64,000 nt of DNA from Lewinella sp. W8 (lineage in GTDB: Bacteria; Bacteroidota; Bacteroidia; Chitinophagales; Saprospiraceae). Numbering within the stretch: position 1 is the stretch's first letter; every line of letters begins with the position of its first letter. Positions 1 to 7,441 of this stretch are shown here, piece by piece. Position numbers and translations under genes: made by a program. A model generated the notes under the pieces. That model did not search any database and was not told where the DNA came from. It saw nothing but the letters and a program-made list of their open reading frames with translations. The stretch is from the NCBI RefSeq assembly GCF_004375085.3, contig NZ_SNAQ03000005.1, forward strand, positions 1 to 64,000. Direction: 5' to 3'.

Positions 1-126
1 GGTCTTTCACCAAATATTACGAACAACTTTTCCATGGTTCATGAACCGCCGTATACGAGAACCGTACGTACGGTGGTGTGAGAGGGATAAGGAGTCACTA
101 TTGGGTGGCTCCTTACCCTACTCGAT
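1..126 (+). mobile_element. Group II intron, 3' end (domains V-VI), truncated by window edge
   Basis: Positions 43-80 resemble a group II intron domain V: a CCGCCGTATACG arm, an internal loop and a CGTACGGTGG arm, followed by GTGTGAGAGG. A domain VI-like hairpin follows (stem AAGGAGTCAC with GTGGCTCCTT, about 88-114), and the segment ends CCTACTCGAT at 126, a typical bacterial intron 3' end. The intron therefore runs in from the left and its reverse transcriptase should lie outside the window. It is transcribed opposite to the neighbouring gene. The intron class cannot be set from this fragment. The call rests on recognising the conserved 3' motif; no fold was computed. Confidence 0.75.
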
Positions 127-153
127 TCTCTGCATTTTAAATATCTATTCTCT

Positions 154-1560
154 CTAATCCTTTATGAAAATCCGTTTAAAGTCTTTCCAACTTTTAGGCA
201 ATTTTTGTTTAGCCCCAAGTTCGATTTCAGCTTCATAGCGAAAAATAAGTAACGGAATAATAAATTTAAACTTGTGCTTCGCTGATATATCACCATCAGA
301 TAGAAAAGTATCTAAATCTGCATCTGATTGAGAACCTTTTATTGCTATTGATTTTAAATCCTCAATATTCTGACTGATATCCTTTATTAAAGGCGAACCC
401 TCTTCAAGACGTTCAATTTCGGAGATTAGCTCGTCATGATATTTTTTTTGTTTTTTTGTAAGCTTATCAACAATTGTAATAACTTTCGAAGTTCCATCTT
501 TTAACTCTGTTATGGCTAAATCAAATTGATCTTGCTTACCTGATATTAATTTTAGTTTGCTTGAAACCTCGTTTTGATGAGATAGATTTGAAAGGGATTG
601 AAACAAAGCAGCTTCATTATCTAACCATTTTTTTAGAATATTCATGTACTCTTCTTCATGATTATCATAATCTGATAATAGGGCTTTCTGAGTTACAGAA
701 TGCTTTGCTACTATTAAATCATATTCGATTTGGCTTTTATCAATGTTCTGGGCAGCAACTATCTTTCTAAAGTTTATCTTACTAAGTAATAGCTTAGTTT
801 GATGTACTAATACTTCTATAAGTTCAAGCTCGTTCTTCACACGACTTTTAGTTATTCCGGTGTATCGGTTATATTGTTGGTCATATAAGACCAAATCCAT
901 AGGAAGTGTAGTTCTAAAATTATTTTTCAATTGATTAAAAACAGGTAGATCAGGAAATGATTGAATCCACTTTTGAAAAACCAAGTACAATTGATTCAAG
1001 TTGATATTTTCCTTAACTTCAGATTTCTCTAGCCAAATTAGTAACTCAAGTTTTTGGTCGTCAGACATATTGTAGGTAATTAAACCATCAATGCTAAGAA
1101 GTTGATTCAATCCTCTTATAAAAATCGTCAAACCTAAAGGTGGATTACCAAAACTCAAAATAACGTACTCTATATACTCTGTTATTTTTTCAAACCAATC
1201 TTCTTTATCAAAAGATTCAGCCATAAAGGCATTCATATAAACTAGTTTACCTACTGACTCGTGCGGTAGATTTATATAGTCATCCTTCGAAAACCAAGAC
1301 TTATTTCCAATTTTCTTATGGTAATCACAACAATGTGGAAACCGTCGATACCAATTCGTTGCACCTTCAATCATTTTTTTATGAAAGTCACAACAATTCG
1401 GATAGTCTTTGGGAAAATCAACATGCTTAGGTATATCTAATTGAAAATTATCGACTCTTACAAATTCATTATCAATTTCAACAAAGTTAAAACCTTGTCT
1501 AAGTCGAGACACTATTTCCTTGCCTTTTGCCGAATCATCTATATCTATACTAATTTTCAT
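154..1560 (-). CDS. Unknown 468-aa protein with paired CCD(F/Y)HKK motifs
   Basis: I do not recognise the family. Near the N terminus two matching motifs, YPNCCDFHKK (about 53-62) and FPHCCDYHKK (74-83), form a possible cysteine/histidine metal site. The middle is rich in Leu, Asn and Lys. Residues about 310-400 look helical and possibly coiled-coil (EEEYMNILKKWLDNE, KKQKKYHDELISEIERLEE). There is no signal peptide or membrane segment, so it is probably cytosolic. The gene is AT-rich, unlike the chromosome, and lies between a group II intron end and a 203-bp repeat, on the same strand as the CHAT operon and the recombinase. It is probably one cargo unit of the island. Function unknown; a defence role is only a guess from its position. 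Confidence 0.8.
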   Translation of the reverse strand: MKISIDIDDSAKGKEIVSRLRQGFNFVEIDNEFVRVDNFQLDIPKHVDFPKDYPNCCDFHKKMIEGATNWYRRFPHCCDYHKKIGNKSWFSKDDYINLPHESVGKLVYMNAFMAESFDKEDWFEKITEYIEYVILSFGNPPLGLTIFIRGLNQLLSIDGLITYNMSDDQKLELLIWLEKSEVKENINLNQLYLVFQKWIQSFPDLPVFNQLKNNFRTTLPMDLVLYDQQYNRYTGITKSRVKNELELIEVLVHQTKLLLSKINFRKIVAAQNIDKSQIEYDLIVAKHSVTQKALLSDYDNHEEEYMNILKKWLDNEAALFQSLSNLSHQNEVSSKLKLISGKQDQFDLAITELKDGTSKVITIVDKLTKKQKKYHDELISEIERLEEGSPLIKDISQNIEDLKSIAIKGSQSDADLDTFLSDGDISAKHKFKFIIPLLIFRYEAEIELGAKQKLPKSWKDFKRIFIKD

Positions 1561-1663
1561 ATTAGAGTAACGCTCAAGTACATTTTGAGTTTGAACTCAA
1601 TAGCTAAAGTCGACAAGTACAAATATTTATGATTTGAAGTAATTCATATTTTTATCCGTTGCA

Positions 1664-1866
1664 CAGAACGGTAAGGTGCTCTGCGCAGTTTTGAAATTAC
1701 GGAAATTGTGTCGAGCGAAGCTCGAAAAAAATTTTTGGAATTTGGAAATTGCCGCAGGCATGGTGTTGGCGGAAGGGCGCAGCAGCGCTCTTCCGCTGAC
1801 TTCATGCGCAGAGCACCTTACCGTTGGAGAGAAGGGCGGAGCGCAGCGGAGACTTTCTCTCCAACG
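1664..1866. repeat. 203-bp structured repeat, copy 1
   Basis: By eye this is identical to 4312-4514. It contains nested palindromes: a perfect 21-bp inverted repeat (1667-1687 with 1805-1825), TCGAGC-gaa-GCTCGA (1711-1725), a 12-bp stem with one G-T pair (1769-1780 with 1785-1796) and a perfect 12-bp terminal stem (1822-1833 with 1855-1866). The copies bound the CHAT operon as direct repeats about 2.65 kb apart. It is more GC-rich than the flanking genes. Open frames across it look incidental. It could be a recombination site, a MITE or a cassette-end structure. Confidence 0.9.
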
Positions 1867-1869
1867 GAA

Positions 1870-1979
1870 GCGCCGGCGCAGCCGCCGTTCATCTAACTTT
1901 TCTGAAAGGTATTATTCTTCACCTTTTCATCAACACCAATATGAAACCAAAAACCTTCAACGGCGGTTGTCGCTGGCGC
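1870..1979. repeat. Imperfect inverted repeat with a bulge, attC-like shape
   Basis: The left arm at 1870-1889 (GCGCCGGCGCAGCCGCCGTT) pairs with the right arm at 1959-1979. The right arm carries one extra base plus substitutions, leaving about 70 nt between the arms. ATCTAAC at 1891-1897 fits the RYYYAAC core used by integron attC sites, but no matching GTTRRRY core sits at the other arm. The structure lies directly after the stop codon of the CHAT-fusion gene, where a cassette attC would be expected. Similarity to attC is in shape only. Confidence 0.5.
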
Positions 1980-1992
1980 AGTGTTCTGCGAA

Positions 1993-3951
1993 TTAATATT
2001 CTAATTTATCCATTTTTTTACTCCACTCATCAAAGACAATTTTTGCCTCCTCTCCTAAAATTTGGGACATTGGAATTTTTCTAGCATCTCTATCCTTAGC
2101 AATTTCCTTGTATATGAAATCATCGTCAAAGCCAATGCTAGCAGCGTTAAACCTATCACAGCCATATACAACTCTATTCGGTCGAGCCCAATAGATAGCG
2201 CCTATACACATAGGACATGGCTCACAAGAGGTATAGATTACGCAATCATCTAATTGAAATGTCCCTAACCTTTTACATGCATCACGAATAGCTACCACCT
2301 CTGCATGAGCTGTTGGATCATTTATGCTAGTGACCATATTGTTTCCTGAGCCAACAATTTCTCCATTTTTCACTATTACCGCACCGAAGGGTCCTCCATC
2401 ATTTCTATTCATTCCATTGCGTGCATGCTCTATTGCCATTCGCATAAACGATTTATCAATGTCAGCTTGTGAATCAGGTATATAAATAGGGAGCCCTTCT
2501 TCCATCACCCATGGATTTGGAAGTATATGCCGGTTCAGATTATAAATAGATGCCCATTGATCTCGGTCTCTTAAAAATTTCTCTGCTAATTTATGAATAT
2601 TATCATTTTTCTTAGTAACGTAAACATGCTTATATTCGATACTCTTAAACTTATCGACTAAATGCGAACTGTCGTTCTCGATAAATTCAATATATTTATT
2701 GTGAATATACCTCATGAAGTATCGATCACCAAGTACTCTATCTAAAGCCGAATTTACTGCCTCAGTTACCTTCTTATCTTTTGGCAAGCAAATAGCATAC
2801 CCTACATCTGAATAGGAAAGATGATAGTTAGTGATTTTTAAATCTTGATGATTTTTAAGACTAATACTAGCATATGGATAATCATTGACAATTGCATCAA
2901 TTTCGCCTTTTTCTAAACATTCAAACCAATTTGGATATGAATAAGCAGTAATTTTCGACTTCGGCAAATACTTCTCACACCACTCTTTAACATATGGCTC
3001 ATTATAAACGCCTACAGATAAACCATTTACATCCTCGATAGTCTTGTAGTTACTAGACTTTCTTACTACTAAACAAAAATTGGCTTTCAAATACTCTTTA
3101 GAAAAATCTAATTTATTACCATATTTATCGCCTGGAATAAAACCACCTACAGCCAAGTCTATTTCTCCCGAAAGAAGTTTGTCCTGTACATTTGAGTAAT
3201 TGATAACTTTAGGTTTAACAGATTTTTTTAATTCTTGTGCTAGTTTTCTTGCTAGTTCGTAACCAAAACCCATTATTTTATCGTTTTCTCCGTAATAAAA
3301 CATTGGAGAATCGTACGTGAAGCCTATTGTGATTATTCGCTTTTTTGAAAATTCAATTTGTGCTGAATCATACCTTGAAGAATTACTGTCACTTTCTTTG
3401 TTAAATAAAATTGGTACTGATTCCTCTTCTAATCCGTATATAGCAATTGCTGTTTTACCAAATTTAAATGAATCTTCAACTGTATTACCTTTGACAAGTG
3501 CATCGTAAAAACCAACGGAAAATTTTATTGAGGCCTCATCAGATATTTCATCTCCCATGCCAATTACGTGATCAACATATTTACCTATATGAAGTATCTG
3601 ATCTGTCGAGTAACAAGAATTTAAGACTACGCAATTGACTTGTTCCGAAACTAAATCAAAAAGTTGGCCCAATGCTCTAGCGCTAATTGATTTAGGATTA
3701 CCTAGTTCGTCTTCTAATACTAAACCGCCACCTTCTTCTCCGTGACCACTGAAGTGAACAATATTAGGTTTAAAATCTAAAATAGCTTTTTGAATATCAA
3801 TAGGCTTTGTAGCCAACATTACCTCAATACTGTAGTCGTTTTTTTCAGATGCACTTATTCCTTCTTTTACTTCACGATATTCCTTACCGTAGTTGATAGA
3901 AATATGCCCAGCTGGATTAGAGGTAAAAAATAAAATTTTCGTATTAAACAT
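1993..3951 (-). CDS. CHAT protease - family-3 solute-binding domain - LysM-like - guanine-deaminase-like fusion (652 aa)
   Basis: There are four modules. (1) A CHAT caspase-like protease, about 1-185, with the catalytic pair visible: His70 in HFSGHG and Cys113 in LNSCYS. (2) A family-3 periplasmic-binding-type domain, about 203-425 (GFGYELARKLAQEL, EIDLAVGGFIP), expected to bind a small ligand; there is no signal peptide, so here it would sense a cytosolic ligand. (3) A LysM-like segment, about 441-493. (4) A cytidine-deaminase-fold domain, about 500-652, closest in my memory to Bacillus GuaD: zinc site HAE (His549, Glu551) and PCPMC (Cys579, Cys582), with a matching C-terminal tail. The start overlaps the stop of the upstream Trypco1 gene by 8 bp, indicating translational coupling. 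The gene is AT-rich and flanked by 203-bp repeats. Inferred role: a sensor-protease-nucleobase-deaminase in biological conflict, perhaps altering the purine pool on infection. No experimental relative is known to me. Confidence 0.88.
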   Translation of the reverse strand: MFNTKILFFTSNPAGHISINYGKEYREVKEGISASEKNDYSIEVMLATKPIDIQKAILDFKPNIVHFSGHGEEGGGLVLEDELGNPKSISARALGQLFDLVSEQVNCVVLNSCYSTDQILHIGKYVDHVIGMGDEISDEASIKFSVGFYDALVKGNTVEDSFKFGKTAIAIYGLEEESVPILFNKESDSNSSRYDSAQIEFSKKRIITIGFTYDSPMFYYGENDKIMGFGYELARKLAQELKKSVKPKVINYSNVQDKLLSGEIDLAVGGFIPGDKYGNKLDFSKEYLKANFCLVVRKSSNYKTIEDVNGLSVGVYNEPYVKEWCEKYLPKSKITAYSYPNWFECLEKGEIDAIVNDYPYASISLKNHQDLKITNYHLSYSDVGYAICLPKDKKVTEAVNSALDRVLGDRYFMRYIHNKYIEFIENDSSHLVDKFKSIEYKHVYVTKKNDNIHKLAEKFLRDRDQWASIYNLNRHILPNPWVMEEGLPIYIPDSQADIDKSFMRMAIEHARNGMNRNDGGPFGAVIVKNGEIVGSGNNMVTSINDPTAHAEVVAIRDACKRLGTFQLDDCVIYTSCEPCPMCIGAIYWARPNRVVYGCDRFNAASIGFDDDFIYKEIAKDRDARKIPMSQILGEEAKIVFDEWSKKMDKLEY

Positions 3952-4273
3952 TTCTTACTTCTTTCGTTTCTTTCGAATTATTTACCCACTTAATCTTAAT
4001 CGTAAAAGTCGCCTCCGTTGACACCTTAGAAATTATAACACCGCCTTCGGCAGAGAATTTAATTCCTAACTCTAAATCAACTTCAGATGGTGCAATCTGA
4101 AATGATTTGATTACATCGTTGAACTCATTACCGATTGTGGATACTTGTCCTAGAACACTATTCAGCGTTTTTGTTGGAATTTTATCACCTCCAGAACGCA
4201 TAGTCCTTATTCTATCTGCTGGTTCAACATAAATCGTTCCATATTTTGTTTTTAATTCTATCGGATTAGCCAT
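3944..4273 (-). CDS. Trypco1 / CU044_2847-family small protein (109 aa)
   Basis: The N terminus IELKTKYGTIYVEP and the pattern around VDLELGIKFSAEGG, followed by a beta-rich tail ending in FTIKIKW, match the trypsin-co-occurring domain 1 (CU044_2847) family as I know it. These small proteins sit beside trypsin-like or CHAT peptidases and other effectors in predicted bacterial conflict systems. This is the first gene of a two-gene operon; its stop overlaps the start of the CHAT fusion. No transmembrane segment or catalytic motif is visible. It probably acts as the partner or regulator of the protease module. The family call is from pattern memory, not a search. Confidence 0.8.
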   Translation of the reverse strand: MANPIELKTKYGTIYVEPADRIRTMRSGGDKIPTKTLNSVLGQVSTIGNEFNDVIKSFQIAPSEVDLELGIKFSAEGGVIISKVSTEATFTIKIKWVNNSKETKEVRNV

Positions 4274-4311
4274 ATTTACTATTATTTAGCCTTAATATAT
4301 GTAATTTTTCG

Positions 4312-4514
4312 CAGAACGGTAAGGTGCTCTGCGCAGTTTTGAAATTACGGAAATTGTGTCGAGCGAAGCTCGAAAAAAATTTTTGGAATTTGGAAATTGC
4401 CGCAGGCATGGTGTTGGCGGAAGGGCGCAGCAGCGCTCTTCCGCTGACTTCATGCGCAGAGCACCTTACCGTTGGAGAGAAGGGCGGAGCGCAGCGGAGA
4501 CTTTCTCTCCAACG
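4312..4514. repeat. 203-bp structured repeat, copy 2
   Basis: Second copy of the palindrome-rich repeat at 1664-1866, same orientation, with no difference found by eye. It lies upstream of the Trypco1 gene start, between the operon and the recombinase. TTCGCAGAA at 4308-4316, at its left border, is the inverse of TTCTGCGAA at 1984-1992 beside the CHAT-fusion stop, so the operon is also framed by a 9-bp inverted pair. Confidence 0.9.
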
Positions 4515-4573
4515 TAGTTGCATCTGCATTGCGCATGCACCAAGTGTCTCTCTTCCTTGAAAAGGCTGTAATT

Positions 4574-4717
4574 GTAACAACGCAACTTTGTCGGTTAAAA
4601 ATAGGATAAATACCACGATTTCCTCCCTGTAGTACCTCATAAATTGGCGTTGTTACCGTCGGGGCCACATCCTTGAATTGACGTAGTTAGCTGAAATACA
4701 CCGGTAACAACGCAACT
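4574..4717. repeat. Recombinase-proximal motif array, candidate core recombination site
   Basis: GTAACAACGCAACT occurs at 4574-4587 and again at 4704-4717, where it touches the recombinase stop codon. An inverted copy, GCGTTGTTACCG, lies at 4647-4658 and forms a perfect 12-bp inverted repeat with 4702-4713. I did not find this 14-mer elsewhere in the window. Direct, inverted, direct spacing beside a tyrosine recombinase suggests binding sites for that enzyme, as in attI or Xer-type sites. Whether it recombines is untested. Confidence 0.55.
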
Positions 4718-5937
4718 CAATCGTGGTCATCAGACTCTGATATCCGGTCCAGCAGGGAAACAATCCTGCTCCGCTCCCGACTCGAAACGTGGGTGTAAAT
4801 CTCGGTAGTCTCACTACTGGCGTGACCCAGTAATTCCTGAATGTGTCGTAAACTCACTCCCTGCTCCAGCAGATGCGTGGCGTAGCTGTGCCTGAGGGTA
4901 TGGACCGTGGCATAGGGATTAACTCCGCTTTTCTTCACCGCACGTTTGAATAGTGCCTGCACACTACGTACCGAATACTGACCACCCTGCTGGCCTTCAA
5001 AAAGCCAGTAATCGGGACGGTATTCCGCATAATAGAGTCTAAGCTCGGACAATAGGCTCTTGGGCAGCGTCGTATACCGGTCTTTCTTCCCCTTTGCGTC
5101 GTGCACGAAAATCTGCATCCGATCAGAATTGATATCTACGAGCCGCAAACTGACTACCTCCGAAAGACGCAGTCCTCCACCGTAAATAATTTTTAATATA
5201 CAACGGTGTTTAAGGTTCTCTACGGCACCGAATAACCGCTCTATTTCCTCCACGCTCAATACCTTGGGTAAGGACCGACGTTTCTTTGGGCGTAACTGAT
5301 AAAATACCTTTTCCCTGCCTTCAATTTGCTCTAACCAAAACTTCAGTGCATTCAGGAGTTGGTTTTGGGTAGACTCCGAAAAGTTACCCTCTGCCGCACG
5401 GGAGATCACGTAAGTACGAATCAATTCATTGTTGACCTCCTCCACCGCATGATGCGGATGGTCCAGGAAAAAACGACGTAAGTAACTCAGATAACTCTTC
5501 ACCGTCCGCCAACTGTACCGCTGCACCCGCAGCTGCTCTTCGGTGCGGTGTAGGGCCTCCTCCCAGTGTTTGGTCAACGGAGTGGTGGATACCCTCCCGG
5601 AAGGCTGCGGTGGCTGGCTCCGCTGATCCACCGTACGTGGCGGGGAACTTCCCCGGCTGCTGGCATACTGGCGGGGACGGTACGACCAATCCAGACAGCC
5701 CGGCCCGAAGATGGCTTCGAACTGACGTTGCACCTGCGCGACGGCGCCCCCTTTCTGATCCCTCCTCCCGGCAACTGCGTCAGATACGGGCATCGTCCAC
5801 GACCGCAGGGTGGAATCAAAGGAAACACCCGGAAGCGCGCGGGTGCGCTCGTAAAAGTTCTCGAGGTAGCCCCGGGGCTTGAAGACCAGCACCTCCCTAC
5901 CCCGCCAGTGCATGCGGGTGATCCAAATTCGTACCAT
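4717..5937 (-). CDS. Tyrosine recombinase / site-specific integrase (XerC/D-like)
   Basis: From the longest reading (start at 5970) the catalytic set is complete: Arg268 (GGGLRLSE), Lys in DAKGKKDR (290-297), HTLRH (His357, Arg360), LGH (His383) and Tyr392 (EIYTHV). A SAM-like core-binding domain spans about 133-215. An extra N-terminal domain of about 100 residues and a Pro/Ser-rich linker precede it. The insertion typical of IntI integron integrases between the Lys and the HxxR box is not visible, so it groups with Xer-like enzymes. I favour the ATG at 5937 (MVRIWITRMHW); an ATG at 5970 is also in frame. Unlike the cargo genes it has host-like GC content. It reads toward the repeat-bounded cargo, with motif copies at its own stop codon, and is the likely mover of the island. 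Confidence 0.9.
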   Translation of the reverse strand: MVRIWITRMHWRGREVLVFKPRGYLENFYERTRALPGVSFDSTLRSWTMPVSDAVAGRRDQKGGAVAQVQRQFEAIFGPGCLDWSYRPRQYASSRGSSPPRTVDQRSQPPQPSGRVSTTPLTKHWEEALHRTEEQLRVQRYSWRTVKSYLSYLRRFFLDHPHHAVEEVNNELIRTYVISRAAEGNFSESTQNQLLNALKFWLEQIEGREKVFYQLRPKKRRSLPKVLSVEEIERLFGAVENLKHRCILKIIYGGGLRLSEVVSLRLVDINSDRMQIFVHDAKGKKDRYTTLPKSLLSELRLYYAEYRPDYWLFEGQQGGQYSVRSVQALFKRAVKKSGVNPYATVHTLRHSYATHLLEQGVSLRHIQELLGHASSETTEIYTHVSSRERSRIVSLLDRISESDDHD

Positions 5938-6250
5938 TTTTACGCCAAAGCACCGGACTATTGGCCACAATAGCCGTTTTTAAACGTTTACTTACGTTTT
6001 TATACGGATGTACACGCTTATGGCTGGAAAAGGAGACAACACCCCGGTCATTCTCACGACCCCAAAACACGGCTTCGCCCTCCTTGCGTCGGGACAACTT
6101 AAGGGGTTCAGGTGCGGGCAATAAGGGTGCAATCGGGTGCATTGCGGGTAGAAATATACAAGAAAATATTTTATGTATGGGAACTGGTCCGTAGGCGGGT
6201 AAACCCCTAATTTAGGGCATCTCTCCGCCCTACCCCAACCTCCGTACCGC
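5938..6250. other. Intergenic region upstream of the recombinase
   Basis: There is no gene here. The inverted repeat AAACGT-N6-ACGTTT at 5982-5999 lies about 45-60 bp upstream of the preferred recombinase start and could be an operator. An AT-rich stretch at 6159-6180 may hold the promoter of the lipoprotein gene. Otherwise nothing is recognised. Confidence 0.35.
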
Positions 6251-6664
6251 ATGAAACCGATAGTTAAAGCCCTTATCCTGCTCGCCACGCTCCTCCTCCT
6301 GATCTCCTGCGAAAAGGAACGGATGACGGATCCCGAAGTAATCAGCCTCGGCAAGTGGGTGTACGTCTACGAACTCCGGGAAGACGGCACCCGGGACTTC
6401 GAAAACCCCTACGCCCTCCTGGAATTTGAGTATTCGGACGGCTTCATCCTGAACGAAGACGGCACCGGCCACAGCATCTGGTACGACAACATCAACGACG
6501 ATTTCACCTGGCGCCGCAACGGAGGGATCCTCACCTTTGTCGTTGAACACCCCGACGGTACGATCGACGAATACGAATACCACTATTCACCAGAAAGCCC
6601 CACCTCCCTGTTCTTCGACACGCCCGAGGGCCGGACGTACCTGATGGAGCTAAAGGAAGATTAG
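6251..6664 (+). CDS. Small lipoprotein, lipocalin-like
   Basis: The 137-aa product begins with a hydrophobic signal and a lipobox, LLLISC, giving a mature N-terminal Cys20, so it should be a membrane-anchored lipoprotein. The rest is acidic and beta-rich, with repeated short strands ending in glycine turns (LNEDGTGHSIWYDN, NGGILTFVVEHPDG), as in small Bacteroidota lipocalin-like lipoproteins. No catalytic residues are evident. It stands alone next to the recombinase but has normal chromosomal composition, so it probably marks the right edge of the island. Function unknown. Confidence 0.8.
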   Translation: MKPIVKALILLATLLLLISCEKERMTDPEVISLGKWVYVYELREDGTRDFENPYALLEFEYSDGFILNEDGTGHSIWYDNINDDFTWRRNGGILTFVVEHPDGTIDEYEYHYSPESPTSLFFDTPEGRTYLMELKED

Positions 6665-6896
6665 GAAGTGTGTTAGCAGCCCCGGCGGGTGTAATGCAGC
6701 GGAATACTCGGCTTAGTCGGTACGGGTGCCAAGCCATCGGGTACTGCCGGTAAATTTCCCCTACGGACACCTGAGGGTAAATCTCTGTGGCTCTAAAATT
6801 TCCTGGGCCTTCTGCATCGGAACTTTGCTCTTTCCGAAGACCCCTGCACCTGCACTCCGTTGCCAAAATATAAATACCAATTACGCTTTCTCTTCC

Positions 6897-7382
6897 CTAC
6901 TTTTCAATTGATAAGAGCTCAGCCTCCCCGACCAGGAATGGCCCCTCGTGCATCCACCACTTTCTCCCTGCTTCGAGGTGATTTTCCAGTCCTCGGGTCA
7001 TCACAAAACGGATGTTCACCTCGTATTCCTGGCCCAATTCAAGGTGTTCCGGAGAATTAAAGTCAATCACTCCCATGAATGCTTCAATCATATTCTGCTG
7101 ATCGTCATACTCAAAGACGTGATTGGGTCGGTATCCATCATAAACGGGTATGCTTCTTCCCCCTTCGTCAGGGGGCAAGAATCTCACTTTTGCCCGCACG
7201 CGGATTACGAAGGGGCTATCCTCGACATCCAGATCCGAATAACTGGCGTAAGTGTATTTGTCGTAAGCCATCACGTCGAACACTTTGGACGCACCGGTAT
7301 CCAGCCATTTCTTGTAAATCAGCTTACCGTTCAAATACAGGTAAAACTCATTGTCATCCGTTAACTCTTGATGAAACTTCAT
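6897..7382 (-). CDS. Stand-alone EF-Tu domain-like beta-barrel protein
   Basis: The segment VRAKVRFLPPDEGGRSIPVY followed by DGYRPNHVFEY resembles the C-terminal barrel of elongation factor Tu, where similar residues read EGGRHTPF and GYRPQFYF. LELGQEYEVNIRF matches the next strand. No GTPase domain is present in this 161-aa protein, and the N-terminal ~40 residues (EFYLYLNGKLIYKKWLDTG) are not recognised. It is probably cytosolic. Small EF-Tu-barrel proteins of unknown function are known in Bacteroidota. The start codon is an ATG at 7382. No operon partner is visible. Confidence 0.7.
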   Translation of the reverse strand: MKFHQELTDDNEFYLYLNGKLIYKKWLDTGASKVFDVMAYDKYTYASYSDLDVEDSPFVIRVRAKVRFLPPDEGGRSIPVYDGYRPNHVFEYDDQQNMIEAFMGVIDFNSPEHLELGQEYEVNIRFVMTRGLENHLEAGRKWWMHEGPFLVGEAELLSIEK

Positions 7383-7441
7383 ACTGGCATTCGTAAAAAA
7401 TGAACTAGTCTTTATACCTCAGCCTCCTCATCTGTCTAGCT

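Noticed and set aside
1870-1979. Canonical integron attC site
   Set aside because: Only one core-like heptamer (ATCTAAC) is found and no GTTRRRY partner at the matching arm, so I keep it as attC-like in shape only.
1676-1996. Open frames across the 203-bp repeat (also at 4324-4560 and 4266-4640)
   Set aside because: They exist in both repeat copies because the DNA is identical, run through palindromes, and lack start context or any family resemblance.
4717-5970. True IntI integron integrase
   Set aside because: The IntI-specific insertion between the catalytic Lys and the HxxR box is not visible; the protein is Xer-like with an added N-terminal domain.
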